NCBI GenBank assembly: GCA_027731885.1
Contig: JAQCAO010000081.1
Coordinates: 1-5,559 of the forward strand
Length of the DNA stretch: 5,559 bases
Direction: 5' to 3'
From: Actinomycetota bacterium
GTDB taxonomy: Bacteria > Actinomycetota > Actinomycetes > Nanopelagicales > Nanopelagicaceae
In this document: piece by piece, positions 1 to 5,559 of the stretch
Layout of the letters: each line of letters opens with the position of its first letter
Position numbering within the stretch: the first letter of the stretch is position 1
The notes under the pieces: model-generated
Told to the model about the DNA's origin: nothing
Databases searched by the model: none
Seen by the model: the letters and a program-made list of their open reading frames with translations, nothing else
Position numbers and translations under genes: made by a program

Positions 1-333
1 GTTGCTACCTTGATCGTTCTATACCTGCGCGATGCGATTCCCCTTTGGGTAATTGCATTACTGCTCGGAAGAGATCTAATTCTTGGTGGGCTTACGCTAG
101 CTCTTACCGCAAAGTCTCTAGCCCCACTTAAGGTTTCTTATCTCGGTAAAGCTGCCACATTTAATCTCCTATACGCATTTCCCTTTCTTCTCTTAGCGCT
201 AGATTCAGGCTGGGCGGGTACGTTGGCATATATCTTCGCGTGGAGTTTTACATGGTGGGGAGTAGGCCTCTATCTCTTTACCGGCGCTTCCTATTTCCTA
301 ACCGGAGTGCGCGCCATTAGAGTGGCGCGGTAG
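1..333 (+). CDS. CDP-alcohol phosphatidyltransferase, C-terminal part (5' truncated)
   Basis: This is the last 110 residues of an integral membrane enzyme that transfers a phospho-alcohol head group from a CDP-activated lipid, as in PgsA-type phosphatidylglycerophosphate synthases. The reading frame is open from base 1, so the start and the catalytic motif (DxxDGxxAR...GxxxDxxxD) lie upstream of the window. The visible part matches the family region that follows that motif: IPLWVIALLLGRD at residues 13-25 resembles the usual 'lP-W-v-l-l-i-RD' helix, and the short GKAATF segment at 49-54 matches the family's G-K-x-x-T turn. Three or more hydrophobic membrane segments follow (about 12-36, 52-67 and 71-101), and the tail ends in basic residues. 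It sits 23 bases before gcvH, so the two are probably co-transcribed. By position it corresponds to mycobacterial pgsA2 (Rv1822). The exact head group cannot be told from this fragment. Confidence 0.82.
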   Translation, partial: VATLIVLYLRDAIPLWVIALLLGRDLILGGLTLALTAKSLAPLKVSYLGKAATFNLLYAFPFLLLALDSGWAGTLAYIFAWSFTWWGVGLYLFTGASYFLTGVRAIRVAR

Positions 334-356
334 ATTTCAATCTTTGAGGAGTTCTC

Positions 357-734
357 ATGTCGCTGATACCTGATGGTTTGCAATACACCAAAGAGCACGA
401 GTGGGTTGACGAGATCTCAACCGGCGTCTATCGCATGGGAATTACTGATTACGCACAAGGTGCCTTGGGCGATATCGTTTATGTGCAGCTTCCGAAGGTG
501 GGGGAGAGCGTAACTGCAGATAAAGTCTGTGGAGAAGTTGAATCCACGAAGAGCGTCTCGGAAATCTTTGCACCAGTAACTGGAAAAATTCTCGCAATCA
601 ACGATTCGCTCAGTCAAGCGCCAGAGACGGTTAACTCCGAACCCTATGGTTCAGGTTGGTTAGCTGATATCGAGGTCGCAGCGCCACCTAGCGGCTTACT
701 ATCTCCTGAGCAGTACCGTCAAATTACCGCGTAA
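357..734 (+). CDS. gcvH: Glycine cleavage system H protein
   Basis: This is the lipoyl carrier of the glycine cleavage system. It shuttles the aminomethyl group from the P protein (GcvP) to the T protein and is re-oxidised by dihydrolipoamide dehydrogenase in the cytoplasm. The 125-residue length is normal for the family. The lipoylation motif GEVESTKSVSEIFAPVTG spans residues 59-76, with the lipoyl lysine at Lys65. The C-terminal signature VNSEPYGSGWL lies at 92-102. The N-terminal YTKEHEW (10-16) is also typical. The ATG is preceded by a strong Shine-Dalgarno, GAGGAG at 346-351, five bases away. It follows the phosphatidyltransferase closely. Its partner gcvP is about 2.7 kb downstream, with four regulatory or accessory genes between them, as in other actinobacteria. 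No gcvT is present in the window. Confidence 0.98.
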   Translation: MSLIPDGLQYTKEHEWVDEISTGVYRMGITDYAQGALGDIVYVQLPKVGESVTADKVCGEVESTKSVSEIFAPVTGKILAINDSLSQAPETVNSEPYGSGWLADIEVAAPPSGLLSPEQYRQITA

Positions 735-775
735 ATACGCGCTTCTTTTAAGAGAATTTCTCATCCGATTATCGC

Positions 776-804
776 TTGATTTCTTGGCGCTCTCACCCTA
801 ATGT
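776..804 (+). promoter_or_regulatory. Candidate sigma-70-type promoter for garA-ftsR
   Basis: TTGATT at 776-781 and TAATGT at 799-804 are separated by exactly 17 bases and resemble the -35 and -10 boxes of a housekeeping promoter. The predicted transcription start falls near 811, giving a leader of about 60 bases before the garA ATG. The 138-base spacer after gcvH is long for this compact region, which supports an independent promoter here. Nothing in the spacer looks like a convincing terminator for gcvH, so read-through is possible. The call is by eye only. Confidence 0.5.
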
Positions 805-807
805 CAG

Positions 808-830
808 CCTCAGGTAGAAGTTGAACCTGA
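808..830. promoter_or_regulatory. Inverted repeat at the predicted garA transcription start, possible operator
   Basis: TCAGGT at 810-815 and ACCTGA at 825-830 form a perfect six-base inverted repeat with a nine-base gap, and the left arm is part of CCTCAGG (808-814). It begins at the predicted +1 of the promoter at 776-804, a typical place for a repressor site. Related sequences occur before the second MerR gene (2704-2716 and 2757-2765). A MerR-family protein from this cluster is the natural candidate to bind, but that is inference. A six-base dyad could also arise by chance. Confidence 0.35.
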
Positions 831-872
831 CGAAGTAGGTAAAGAAGAGATATTTTAGAAGGGAGAGCGGAA

Positions 873-1331
873 ATGGAGAAAGCGCCAGAAAATAGCGAAC
901 TCACGAGCACTCTCCATCTCGGATTGAGAACGGTAGTGGATGCATCCCCCGAGAGCGCGTTATCTTCGCTCTTAGCAACCTTATCCCCATCAGATAAAGA
1001 GGCAGTTGAGACAGTTTTAAATGGTGCTCCCGAGAAAGCGATGGTGGTTGTTCATCGCGGCGCAAGTAAAGGAGCGCGTTACTTACTTGATCTAGACCGC
1101 ACATCTATAGGACGTTCACCTGAGAGTGAGATATTTCTAGATGATGTAACTGTTTCGCGATCACACGCTGTAATTGAGCGTATTGGTTTAGGTTTTATTC
1201 TTACTGATCCTGGAAGTCTCAACGGAACATATATCAATAATCAATTACTTAAAACCGCAACACTGCAATCTGGAGATGAAATCCAGATTGGCAAGTTTCA
1301 CCTTATTTTTATTTCAGCACGTAAAAAGTAA
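873..1331 (+). CDS. garA: GarA/OdhI-type FHA domain protein
   Basis: This is a small phosphothreonine-recognition protein. Its relatives GarA and OdhI bind and inhibit 2-oxoglutarate dehydrogenase/decarboxylase, and GarA also acts on glutamate-metabolism enzymes. Phosphorylation of an N-terminal ETTS motif by Ser/Thr kinases makes the protein fold back on its own FHA domain and release its targets. The FHA domain covers about residues 57-148, with GR at 80-81, the loop DDVTVSRSH at 90-98 and GSLNGTY at 114-120, followed by GDEIQIGKFHLIF at 134-146. All the canonical FHA signature residues are present. The N-terminus (1-50) is divergent: instead of ETTSVF it has ELTSTL at 9-14, keeping only one of the two adjacent threonines. 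The 152-residue length is near normal. The ATG has AAGGGAG at 859-865, seven bases upstream. It is followed after 36 bases by ftsR, so the two are likely co-transcribed. Confidence 0.9.
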   Translation: MEKAPENSELTSTLHLGLRTVVDASPESALSSLLATLSPSDKEAVETVLNGAPEKAMVVVHRGASKGARYLLDLDRTSIGRSPESEIFLDDVTVSRSHAVIERIGLGFILTDPGSLNGTYINNQLLKTATLQSGDEIQIGKFHLIFISARKK

Positions 1332-1367
1332 TCAAAAAATTATCAAATCTAACTAGGGGAGTAGTAA

Positions 1368-2084
1368 ATGAGCGTTCCAGCCCGCGCGTACTTGAGCATC
1401 GGTGAAGTCCTTACCAAACTGCGAGGAGATTTTTCGGATATTACAATCTCGAAGATCCGCTTCTTGGAGTCAGAGGGCTTGATAGCGCCGCAACGCACGC
1501 CATCTGGCTATCGCAAGTTCACCGCAGCAGATCTAGATCGACTCCGCTACGTGCTGCTATTGCAACGTGATCAGTATCTTCCTCTTCGAGTCATCAAAGA
1601 GAATCTGGAAGCGCTCGACCGCGGACTTGAGCCGGCGGTAAATGGAGGTGTAGCGACTCCACGCCCCGCGCTCACCAGCGTTGATGCGGATTCATCCCCG
1701 GAATCATTTGGAGCAAACTCTGACCTGCGCTTATCGCGCGAAGAGTTGCTAAAGGCGAGCGGCCTAAAAGATGCACAGTTAGTCGAACTTGAATCATTTG
1801 GATTTATCGCTCTTCGTGGCCGTCATTACGATGGCGATGCGCTATCAGTAGCAACAGCCGTTGCTGAGATGGCGAGCTTTGGGATTGAGGCCCGTCACCT
1901 TCGCTCATTTAAATCAGCTGCCGATCGTGAGATTGGTCTAATCGAACAAGTTATTACTCCGATCAACCGACAGAAGAGCTCAGATTCCAAGGCACGAGCT
2001 GAGGAAGTACAGAAGCAGATCGCATCGCTCTCGGTTCGTCTCCATGCATCTCTGGTTCGCACCGGTCTAAATCGACCACGTTAA
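1368..2084 (+). CDS. ftsR: MerR-family transcriptional regulator, FtsR type
   Basis: This is a DNA-binding regulator related to Corynebacterium FtsR and mycobacterial Rv1828; FtsR is reported to control ftsZ. The N-terminal winged helix-turn-helix spans about residues 8-82: YLSIGEVL (8-15), TISKIRFLESEGLI (26-39), then the wing SGYRKFTAADLDRLRYV (46-62) and LPLRVIKENL (71-80), as in MerR proteins. A low-complexity linker (about 85-118) leads to a second domain (119-238), including LSREELLKASG (122-132) and the FtsR-type stretch from HLRSFKSAADRE (177-188) to a final basic helix. No cysteine cluster or other small-ligand site is visible, so it does not look like a metal sensor. The 238-residue length is normal. 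The start is supported by AGGGGAG at 1355-1361, six bases before the ATG. It is probably transcribed with garA. Confidence 0.9.
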   Translation: MSVPARAYLSIGEVLTKLRGDFSDITISKIRFLESEGLIAPQRTPSGYRKFTAADLDRLRYVLLLQRDQYLPLRVIKENLEALDRGLEPAVNGGVATPRPALTSVDADSSPESFGANSDLRLSREELLKASGLKDAQLVELESFGFIALRGRHYDGDALSVATAVAEMASFGIEARHLRSFKSAADREIGLIEQVITPINRQKSSDSKARAEEVQKQIASLSVRLHASLVRTGLNRPR

Positions 2085-2157
2085 TTACCTATGTTAAATT
2101 TTTGATGTTCAATATCGATTTGATAATTGTTAAATCACTTAGAGCGGGCCTTTAGAG
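2085..2157. promoter_or_regulatory. AT-rich spacer with imperfect palindrome before the DUF151 gene
   Basis: This spacer is much richer in A and T than its surroundings. It holds an imperfect palindrome at 2117-2136 (arms GATTT and AAATC, centre AATT, eight of ten base pairs symmetric), a small TTGA-TGT-TCAA dyad at 2102-2112, and the octamer TGTTAAAT repeated at 2092-2099 and 2128-2135. GATAAT at 2122-2127 resembles a -10 box inside the palindrome, but no -35 box lies at a good distance (TTGATG at 2102-2107 is only 14 bases away). It probably contains a promoter or operator, although none can be assigned firmly. I see no terminator for ftsR. Confidence 0.3.
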
Positions 2158-2685
2158 ATGATGGTAAATATGGAGGTCGTTGGCGTCCGTATTGAGATGC
2201 CCTCCAATCAACCGATCGTGCTTTTAAAGGAAGTTGAGGGCTCAAGGTTTCTTCCAATTTGGGTCGGAGCGGTAGAAGCGACTGCCATCGCATTTGCACA
2301 ACAAGGCATGCTCGCTCAGCGCCCGCTTACCCACGATCTAATCGCCAACATATTAGAGGCGGCAGATCTCACTATGACCGCGGTACAGATCATCGAGTTA
2401 AAGGATGGAATTTTCTACGCAGAGATAGCGATTCGCACTGAGAGCGGAACCTTTCTTAAAATTAGCGCCCGACCTTCCGATGCGATTGCGATCGCGCTGC
2501 GCACAAAGAGCAATATCCTCGCTGACTCAGATCTCCTGGACCAGGTCGGCATAGATATCCCAGAGCGGTTGATCGGGGAGGGCGAAGGCGGCGAATTTAA
2601 CGCTAGCGGCACTGGCTCGGATGGCGAGTTGGAGCGCTTTCGCGAGTTCTTAGATCAGATAAATCCAGAAGACTTTGCTGGCTAG
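2158..2685 (+). CDS. DUF151 / bifunctional nuclease (BFN) family protein
   Basis: This is a member of the DUF151 (BFN domain) family. A plant member has been described as a nuclease acting on both DNA and RNA. The role in actinobacteria is not settled, and the gene is the equivalent of Rv1829. The BFN domain fills about residues 5-137, with family signatures FLPIWVGAVEATAIA (31-45), RPLTHDL (55-61) and KISARPSDAIAIALR (101-115). A glycine- and acid-rich linker (140-157) precedes a short helix and the tail FLDQINPEDF (164-173), a typical actinobacterial ending. The start is uncertain. ATGs occur at 2158, 2161 and 2170, the first two have only a weak AGAG too close upstream, and homology begins at about Met5 (2170). 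It lies between two MerR regulators, as in other actinobacteria. Confidence 0.9.
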   Translation: MMVNMEVVGVRIEMPSNQPIVLLKEVEGSRFLPIWVGAVEATAIAFAQQGMLAQRPLTHDLIANILEAADLTMTAVQIIELKDGIFYAEIAIRTESGTFLKISARPSDAIAIALRTKSNILADSDLLDQVGIDIPERLIGEGEGGEFNASGTGSDGELERFREFLDQINPEDFAG

Positions 2686-2732
2686 CGCTCAGAAGTCTCA
2701 CTCTCTACTTGAGGTTTGCCCCGTGTCGGTCG

Positions 2733-2761
2733 TTGTTCCTGGGGCCTCTGGATCGTAACCT
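2733..2761 (+). promoter_or_regulatory. Candidate promoter for the second MerR gene
   Basis: TTGTTC at 2733-2738 and TAACCT at 2756-2761 are separated by 17 bases and give acceptable -35 and -10 boxes. The expected start near 2768 would leave a leader of about 37 bases before the GTG at 2805. The -10 box overlaps CCTTAGG (2759-2765), and the sequence AACCTCAAGTAGA lies upstream on the - strand (2704-2716). Both resemble the repeat at the garA start. The 119-base spacer makes a separate promoter likely, but the match to consensus is modest. Confidence 0.35.
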
Positions 2762-2804
2762 TAGGCTCTGCTAAAGACCACTTCCCCAAGAGAATCGAGC
2801 AAAG

Positions 2805-3329
2805 GTGACCTCCCCAGTTACTCCCGAGCAAGTTAATGAGATCGGCTACCGCGGCGCTACTGCATGCGCTGCGGCGGGAATTTCCTATCGCCAATTAGAT
2901 TATTGGGCGAGAACCGGTCTGCTCGAACCTAGCGTTCGTACCGCAAGTGGTTCTGGTACTGCGCGACTCTATGGGTTCCGAGATATTTTAGTTTTAAAGA
3001 TTGTAAAGCGCTTACTCGATGCAGGAATCTCACTTCAGAATATTCGCACAGCGGTAACGCACTTGCGCAGCAGGGGAGTAACGGAGTTAGAGAGCATTAC
3101 CTTAATGAGCGATGGCGCTTCGATCTATGAATGTGCCAGCGCAGATGAAATCGTAGATCTACTGCAAGGTGGACAAGGCGTCTTCGGTATCGCAGTTGGT
3201 AAAGTTTGGCATGAGGTTGAGGGTTCACTTGCTTCACTGCAGGGCGAGTTCAATGGTGAAACGGTTAGCCCTGCCGGTGGTGAAAGTAACGATGAGCTTT
3301 CACTACGTCGAAAGGCGAAAGGCGCCTAA
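2805..3329 (+). CDS. MerR-family transcriptional regulator, Rv1830 (ResR/McdR) type
   Basis: This is a 174-residue MerR-family DNA-binding protein matching mycobacterial Rv1830, which has been linked to control of cell division and drug resilience. The winged helix-turn-helix covers about residues 13-85: IGYRGATACAAAGISYRQLDYW (13-34, in two blocks), ARTGLLEPSVR (35-45), a short SGSGTARLYGF wing (48-58) and DILVLKIVKRLLDAGISL (60-77). The second part includes LRSRGV (87-92), SDGASIYEC (102-110) and LLQGGQGVFGIAVG (119-132), a hallmark of this subfamily. The tail is charged (SLRRK at 166-170). It is half the size of effector-binding MerR proteins and shows no metal-binding cysteine set. The GTG at 2805 is the only usable start, because an in-frame TAA lies at 2772-2774 with no ATG, GTG or TTG between them. 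Its Shine-Dalgarno is weak, which suggests low translation. Confidence 0.9.
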   Translation: MTSPVTPEQVNEIGYRGATACAAAGISYRQLDYWARTGLLEPSVRTASGSGTARLYGFRDILVLKIVKRLLDAGISLQNIRTAVTHLRSRGVTELESITLMSDGASIYECASADEIVDLLQGGQGVFGIAVGKVWHEVEGSLASLQGEFNGETVSPAGGESNDELSLRRKAKGA

Positions 3330-3339
3330 TACACCTATT

Positions 3340-3394
3340 CTTCCCCTACAGAACTAGCCATGGGAATTGCTCCCTGGTTAACTAATTTGGGGAG
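3340..3394 (+). promoter_or_regulatory. Potential RNA fold covering the gcvP ribosome-binding site
   Basis: The 70-base spacer before gcvP contains a hairpin: TAGCCA at 3355-3360 and GGGA at 3362-3365 pair with TCCC at 3371-3374 and TGGTTA at 3375-3380. This gives ten pairs, including one G-U, with T3361 bulged and a five-base loop. Flanking it, TTCCCC at 3341-3346 can pair with the gcvP Shine-Dalgarno GGGGAG at 3389-3394, with T3341-G3394 as a G-U pair. The whole could hide the ribosome-binding site. No run of T follows the hairpin, so it is not a standard intrinsic terminator. No glycine-riboswitch core is recognisable. The function is unproven. Confidence 0.35.
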
Positions 3395-3399
3395 CGGTA

Positions 3400-5559
3400 A
3401 TGAGTAACGAAAGTGGCGGATTTGCCTCGCGCCATATCGGCCCCAAATCCGCAGATGAATTGCAGATGCTCAACCAACTTGGCTATAAAGATATCGAATC
3501 TTTTATTCAAGACGTTGTGCCTGAAAATATTCGTATCGCAAAAGAACTCTCGCAGACTTTGGATGGTCCGAGAAGTGAAGTTGAGGTAATTGCTGAGCTG
3601 CGATCTATCGCCTCAGAGAACAAAGTTTTCCGCTCTCTTATTGGTACCGGTTACTACGGAACGATCGTTCCACCAGTGGTAAAGCGCAATGTTCTTGAGA
3701 ACCCAGCCTGGTACACCGCATATACACCGTATCAACCAGAAATTTCCCAAGGACGTTTGGAGGCGCTCTTCGCCTTCCAAACTATGATCTGCGAGTTAAC
3801 AGCGCTAGATATATCCAATGCTTCAATGTTGGATGAGAGTACAGCGGCCGCGGAAGCGATGACTCTCGCCCGTCGCGCATCAAAAATGAGTGATGATGCA
3901 GTTTTTCTAATTGAAGAGCACGTCCATCCGCAGACTAAAGCGGTGGTGATAACGCGGGCGAAACCACTCGGAATCAAGGTCGTTGAAGTTGATTCTGGAC
4001 ATGTTGTTCGAGATGGTTTCGAAGGTGAGTTCTTCGGCGCCCTCCTTCAATATCCAGATACAACAGGCACAGTGATTGATTACGCCAGCTTTGCAGATTT
4101 TGCACATTCGCGAGATGCGTTAGTTATCGCCGCAACTGACCTGCTGGCGCTGACCTTGCTCAAAGCTCCAGGGGAGTGGGGCGCAGATATCGCAGTTGGC
4201 ACCGCACAACGCCTCGGCGTACCAATGGGATTTGGTGGACCGCATGCCGGTTTCTTAGCGGTTCGTTCAGGTTTGGAACGTTCCATGCCCGGCCGTTTAG
4301 TAGGTCAGAGTATTGATGCCACTGGTAAGCCAGCTTTTCGATTGGCGCTGCAAACTCGCGAGCAACATATCCGGCGGGATAAGGCGACATCTAATATCTG
4401 TACCGCGCAAGTTCTACTCGCCAATATGAGCGCTTTCTACGCGATGTGGCACGGACCAATCGGTCTGCGCAAGATTGCAGAGCGGGTAAATGGTTTTGCC
4501 GCAAGGTTGCATGCTGCAACGGGTAATCGTGAAGATGTCGTCTTCGACACCGTGCAAATAGTTGTTGATGATGCTGAAGTAATTCATCAGCGCGCACAAG
4601 CGAAGGGAATCAACTTCGCAAAGGTAAGCAAGACCGAAGTTCGCATTGCCTTCGATGAAGAAACTACTGAAGCTCTCTTCTTGGAAGTTCTTGAGGTCTT
4701 GGATTTAAGGGATGCAACAGGGGCGGTGATTCCCGAGAAGTTTCTTCGTGAGAGCAAGTATTTAACGCACCCAGTCTTTAACTCGAATCAGAGCGAGACT
4801 GCAATGATGCGATACTTAAGGAATTTGGCTGATAAAGATCTAGCCCTGGATCGCACCATGATTCCTTTAGGTTCTTGCACCATGAAATTAAATTCAGCGA
4901 CCGAAATGGAAGCGGTGACGTGGCCCGAGTTTGCCTCCCTGCACCCATTTGCACCCGTTGAACAGACCGTAGGTTCAAGGAAATTGATCGAGCAACTATC
5001 TAAGTGGTTGGTGACAATTACGGGCTACGACGCGGTCTCGCTGCAGCCAAATGCAGGTAGCCAAGGTGAGTTTGCTGGATTGCTGGCGATCCGTAATTAC
5101 CACGATTCGCGCGGTGATCAGAGCAGAAATATCTGTTTGATCCCATCGAGTGCGCACGGTACAAATGCAGCTTCGGCGGTAATGGCCGGTATGCAGGTAG
5201 TCGTTATTGATTGTGACGAGAACGGGAATGTTTCAATTGCAGATATCAAGCAGAAGATCACAGAACACGGCAGCGCTTTAGCAGCTTTAATGATCACCTA
5301 TCCGTCAACGCATGGCGTCTTTGAGACCGCGGTCTCTGAAATCTGCGCATTGATTCATGATGCAGGTGGTCAGGTATATGTGGATGGCGCAAATTTAAAT
5401 GCGCTAGTTGGCGTGTCTCAACCTGGAAAATTCGGCGCCGATGTTTCTCATTTAAATCTGCATAAGACATTTGCGATTCCACACGGGGGAGGAGGGCCAG
5501 GAGTAGGGCCAGTTATTGTTCGCGCACATCTAGCGCCGTTCTTGCCTAACCATCCGCTC
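3400..5559 (+). CDS. gcvP: Glycine dehydrogenase (decarboxylating), P protein, 3' truncated
   Basis: This is the PLP-dependent glycine decarboxylase of the glycine cleavage system. It releases CO2 from glycine and loads the aminomethyl group onto lipoyl-GcvH. The frame is open for 720 codons with no stop and runs off the window; the usual single-chain form is about 950 residues, so some 230 are missing. The N-terminal half shows RHIGP (residues 11-15), GTGYYGT (82-88), [15 protein letters not shown] (100-114), [10 protein letters not shown] (145-154) and FGGPHAG (278-284). The catalytic half shows GSCTMKLN (491-498), [15 protein letters not shown] (549-563), SAHGTNAAS (584-592), VDGANLN (661-667) and HLNLHKTF (684-691), with the PLP lysine at Lys689, then a glycine-rich PHGGGGPG (694-701). 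Both halves in one chain show the fused actinobacterial/E. coli type. A strong GGGGAG at 3389-3394 sits five bases before the ATG. Residue 692 is Ala where Cys is usual. Confidence 0.98.
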   Translation, partial: MSNESGGFASRHIGPKSADELQMLNQLGYKDIESFIQDVVPENIRIAKELSQTLDGPRSEVEVIAELRSIASENKVFRSLIGTGYYGTIVPPVVKRNVLENPAWYTAYTPYQPEISQGRLEALFAFQTMICELTALDISNASMLDESTAAAEAMTLARRASKMSDDAVFLIEEHVHPQTKAVVITRAKPLGIKVVEVDSGHVVRDGFEGEFFGALLQYPDTTGTVIDYASFADFAHSRDALVIAATDLLALTLLKAPGEWGADIAVGTAQRLGVPMGFGGPHAGFLAVRSGLERSMPGRLVGQSIDATGKPAFRLALQTREQHIRRDKATSNICTAQVLLANMSAFYAMWHGPIGLRKIAERVNGFAARLHAATGNREDVVFDTVQIVVDDAEVIHQRAQAKGINFAKVSKTEVRIAFDEETTEALFLEVLEVLDLRDATGAVIPEKFLRESKYLTHPVFNSNQSETAMMRYLRNLADKDLALDRTMIPLGSCTMKLNSATEMEAVTWPEFASLHPFAPVEQTVGSRKLIEQLSKWLVTITGYDAVSLQPNAGSQGEFAGLLAIRNYHDSRGDQSRNICLIPSSAHGTNAASAVMAGMQVVVIDCDENGNVSIADIKQKITEHGSALAALMITYPSTHGVFETAVSEICALIHDAGGQVYVDGANLNALVGVSQPGKFGADVSHLNLHKTFAIPHGGGGPGVGPVIVRAHLAPFLPNHPL

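Noticed and set aside
743..762. Intrinsic terminator after gcvH
   Set aside because: The possible stems (TTCT with AGAA, or GAGAA with TTCTC) are short and AT-rich, with loops of four bases or fewer and no proper T-run, so they are not a credible terminator.
2682..2894. A 70-codon - strand frame across the spacer before the second MerR gene
   Set aside because: It overlaps the promoter candidate and the start of a conserved gene, has low-complexity composition and resembles no known family.
2805..3329. HspR-type heat-shock repressor identity for the second MerR gene
   Set aside because: The protein carries the Rv1830-type LLQGGQGVFGIAV segment. No HAIR-like operator (CTTGAGT-N7-ACTCAAG) is seen nearby, and there are no chaperone genes in the window.
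3330..3399. Glycine riboswitch before gcvP
   Set aside because: The spacer is only 70 bases and lacks the conserved core segments of glycine aptamers. What it shows is a simple hairpin plus pairing to the Shine-Dalgarno.
3732..5482. Several open frames on the - strand opposite gcvP
   Set aside because: All are short and overlap a continuous, well-conserved GcvP frame. They show no domain signatures or ribosome-binding sites and are best seen as shadows.
3400..5559. Possible frameshift or pseudogene in gcvP
   Set aside because: I translated the frame codon by codon from 3400 to the end. It has no stop and every expected motif appears in order, so it is intact as far as the window goes.
1..5559. 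A novel defence, mobile or biosynthetic system
   Set aside because: All seven genes belong to known families in a conserved actinobacterial order. There are no integrases, transposases, repeat arrays or unexplained large gaps.

Overview
The window reads as a chromosomal housekeeping segment from an actinobacterium with a compact genome and only moderate G+C. The seven genes all lie on the + strand, in an order I recognise from Mycobacterium tuberculosis from memory: pgsA2 (Rv1822), gcvH (Rv1826), garA (Rv1827), an FtsR-type MerR regulator (Rv1828), a DUF151 protein (Rv1829), a second MerR regulator (Rv1830) and gcvP/gcvB (Rv1832). A base composition near parity, short spacers and the apparent loss of the genes that sit between some of these in mycobacteria (Rv1823-1825 and Rv1831) fit a streamlined freshwater lineage such as Nanopelagicales (acI; Planktophila or Nanopelagicus-like). 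That placement is inference. Only the gene order and the protein families are read directly.

Layout. Positions 1-333 hold the 3' end of a CDP-alcohol phosphatidyltransferase gene, followed 23 bases later by gcvH (357-734). A 138-base spacer carries a good promoter candidate (776-804) with a dyad at its expected transcription start. It leads into garA (873-1331) and, 36 bases on, ftsR (1368-2084). A 73-base AT-rich spacer with an imperfect palindrome precedes the DUF151 gene (2158-2685). A 119-base spacer with a second promoter candidate and related half-sites precedes the Rv1830-type MerR gene, which starts with GTG (2805-3329). A 70-base spacer able to fold over the gcvP ribosome-binding site precedes gcvP, which starts at 3400 and is open to the end of the window. 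GcvP is cut off after 720 codons, roughly 230 residues short of the usual length.

How the genes fit together. GcvH and GcvP are the lipoyl carrier and the PLP-dependent decarboxylase of the glycine cleavage system, which feeds one-carbon units into folate metabolism. The genes between them are regulatory. GarA/OdhI proteins switch 2-oxoglutarate and glutamate metabolism in response to Ser/Thr kinases. FtsR and Rv1830-type MerR proteins are linked to cell-division gene control in corynebacteria and mycobacteria. The cluster therefore joins C1/nitrogen metabolism with growth control.

There is no mobile element, CRISPR array, RNA gene or defence system, and I do not see a previously undescribed system. 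The points most worth checking are the altered kinase-site motif in GarA, the shared half-sites in front of garA and the second MerR gene, and the possible translational control hairpin in front of gcvP.
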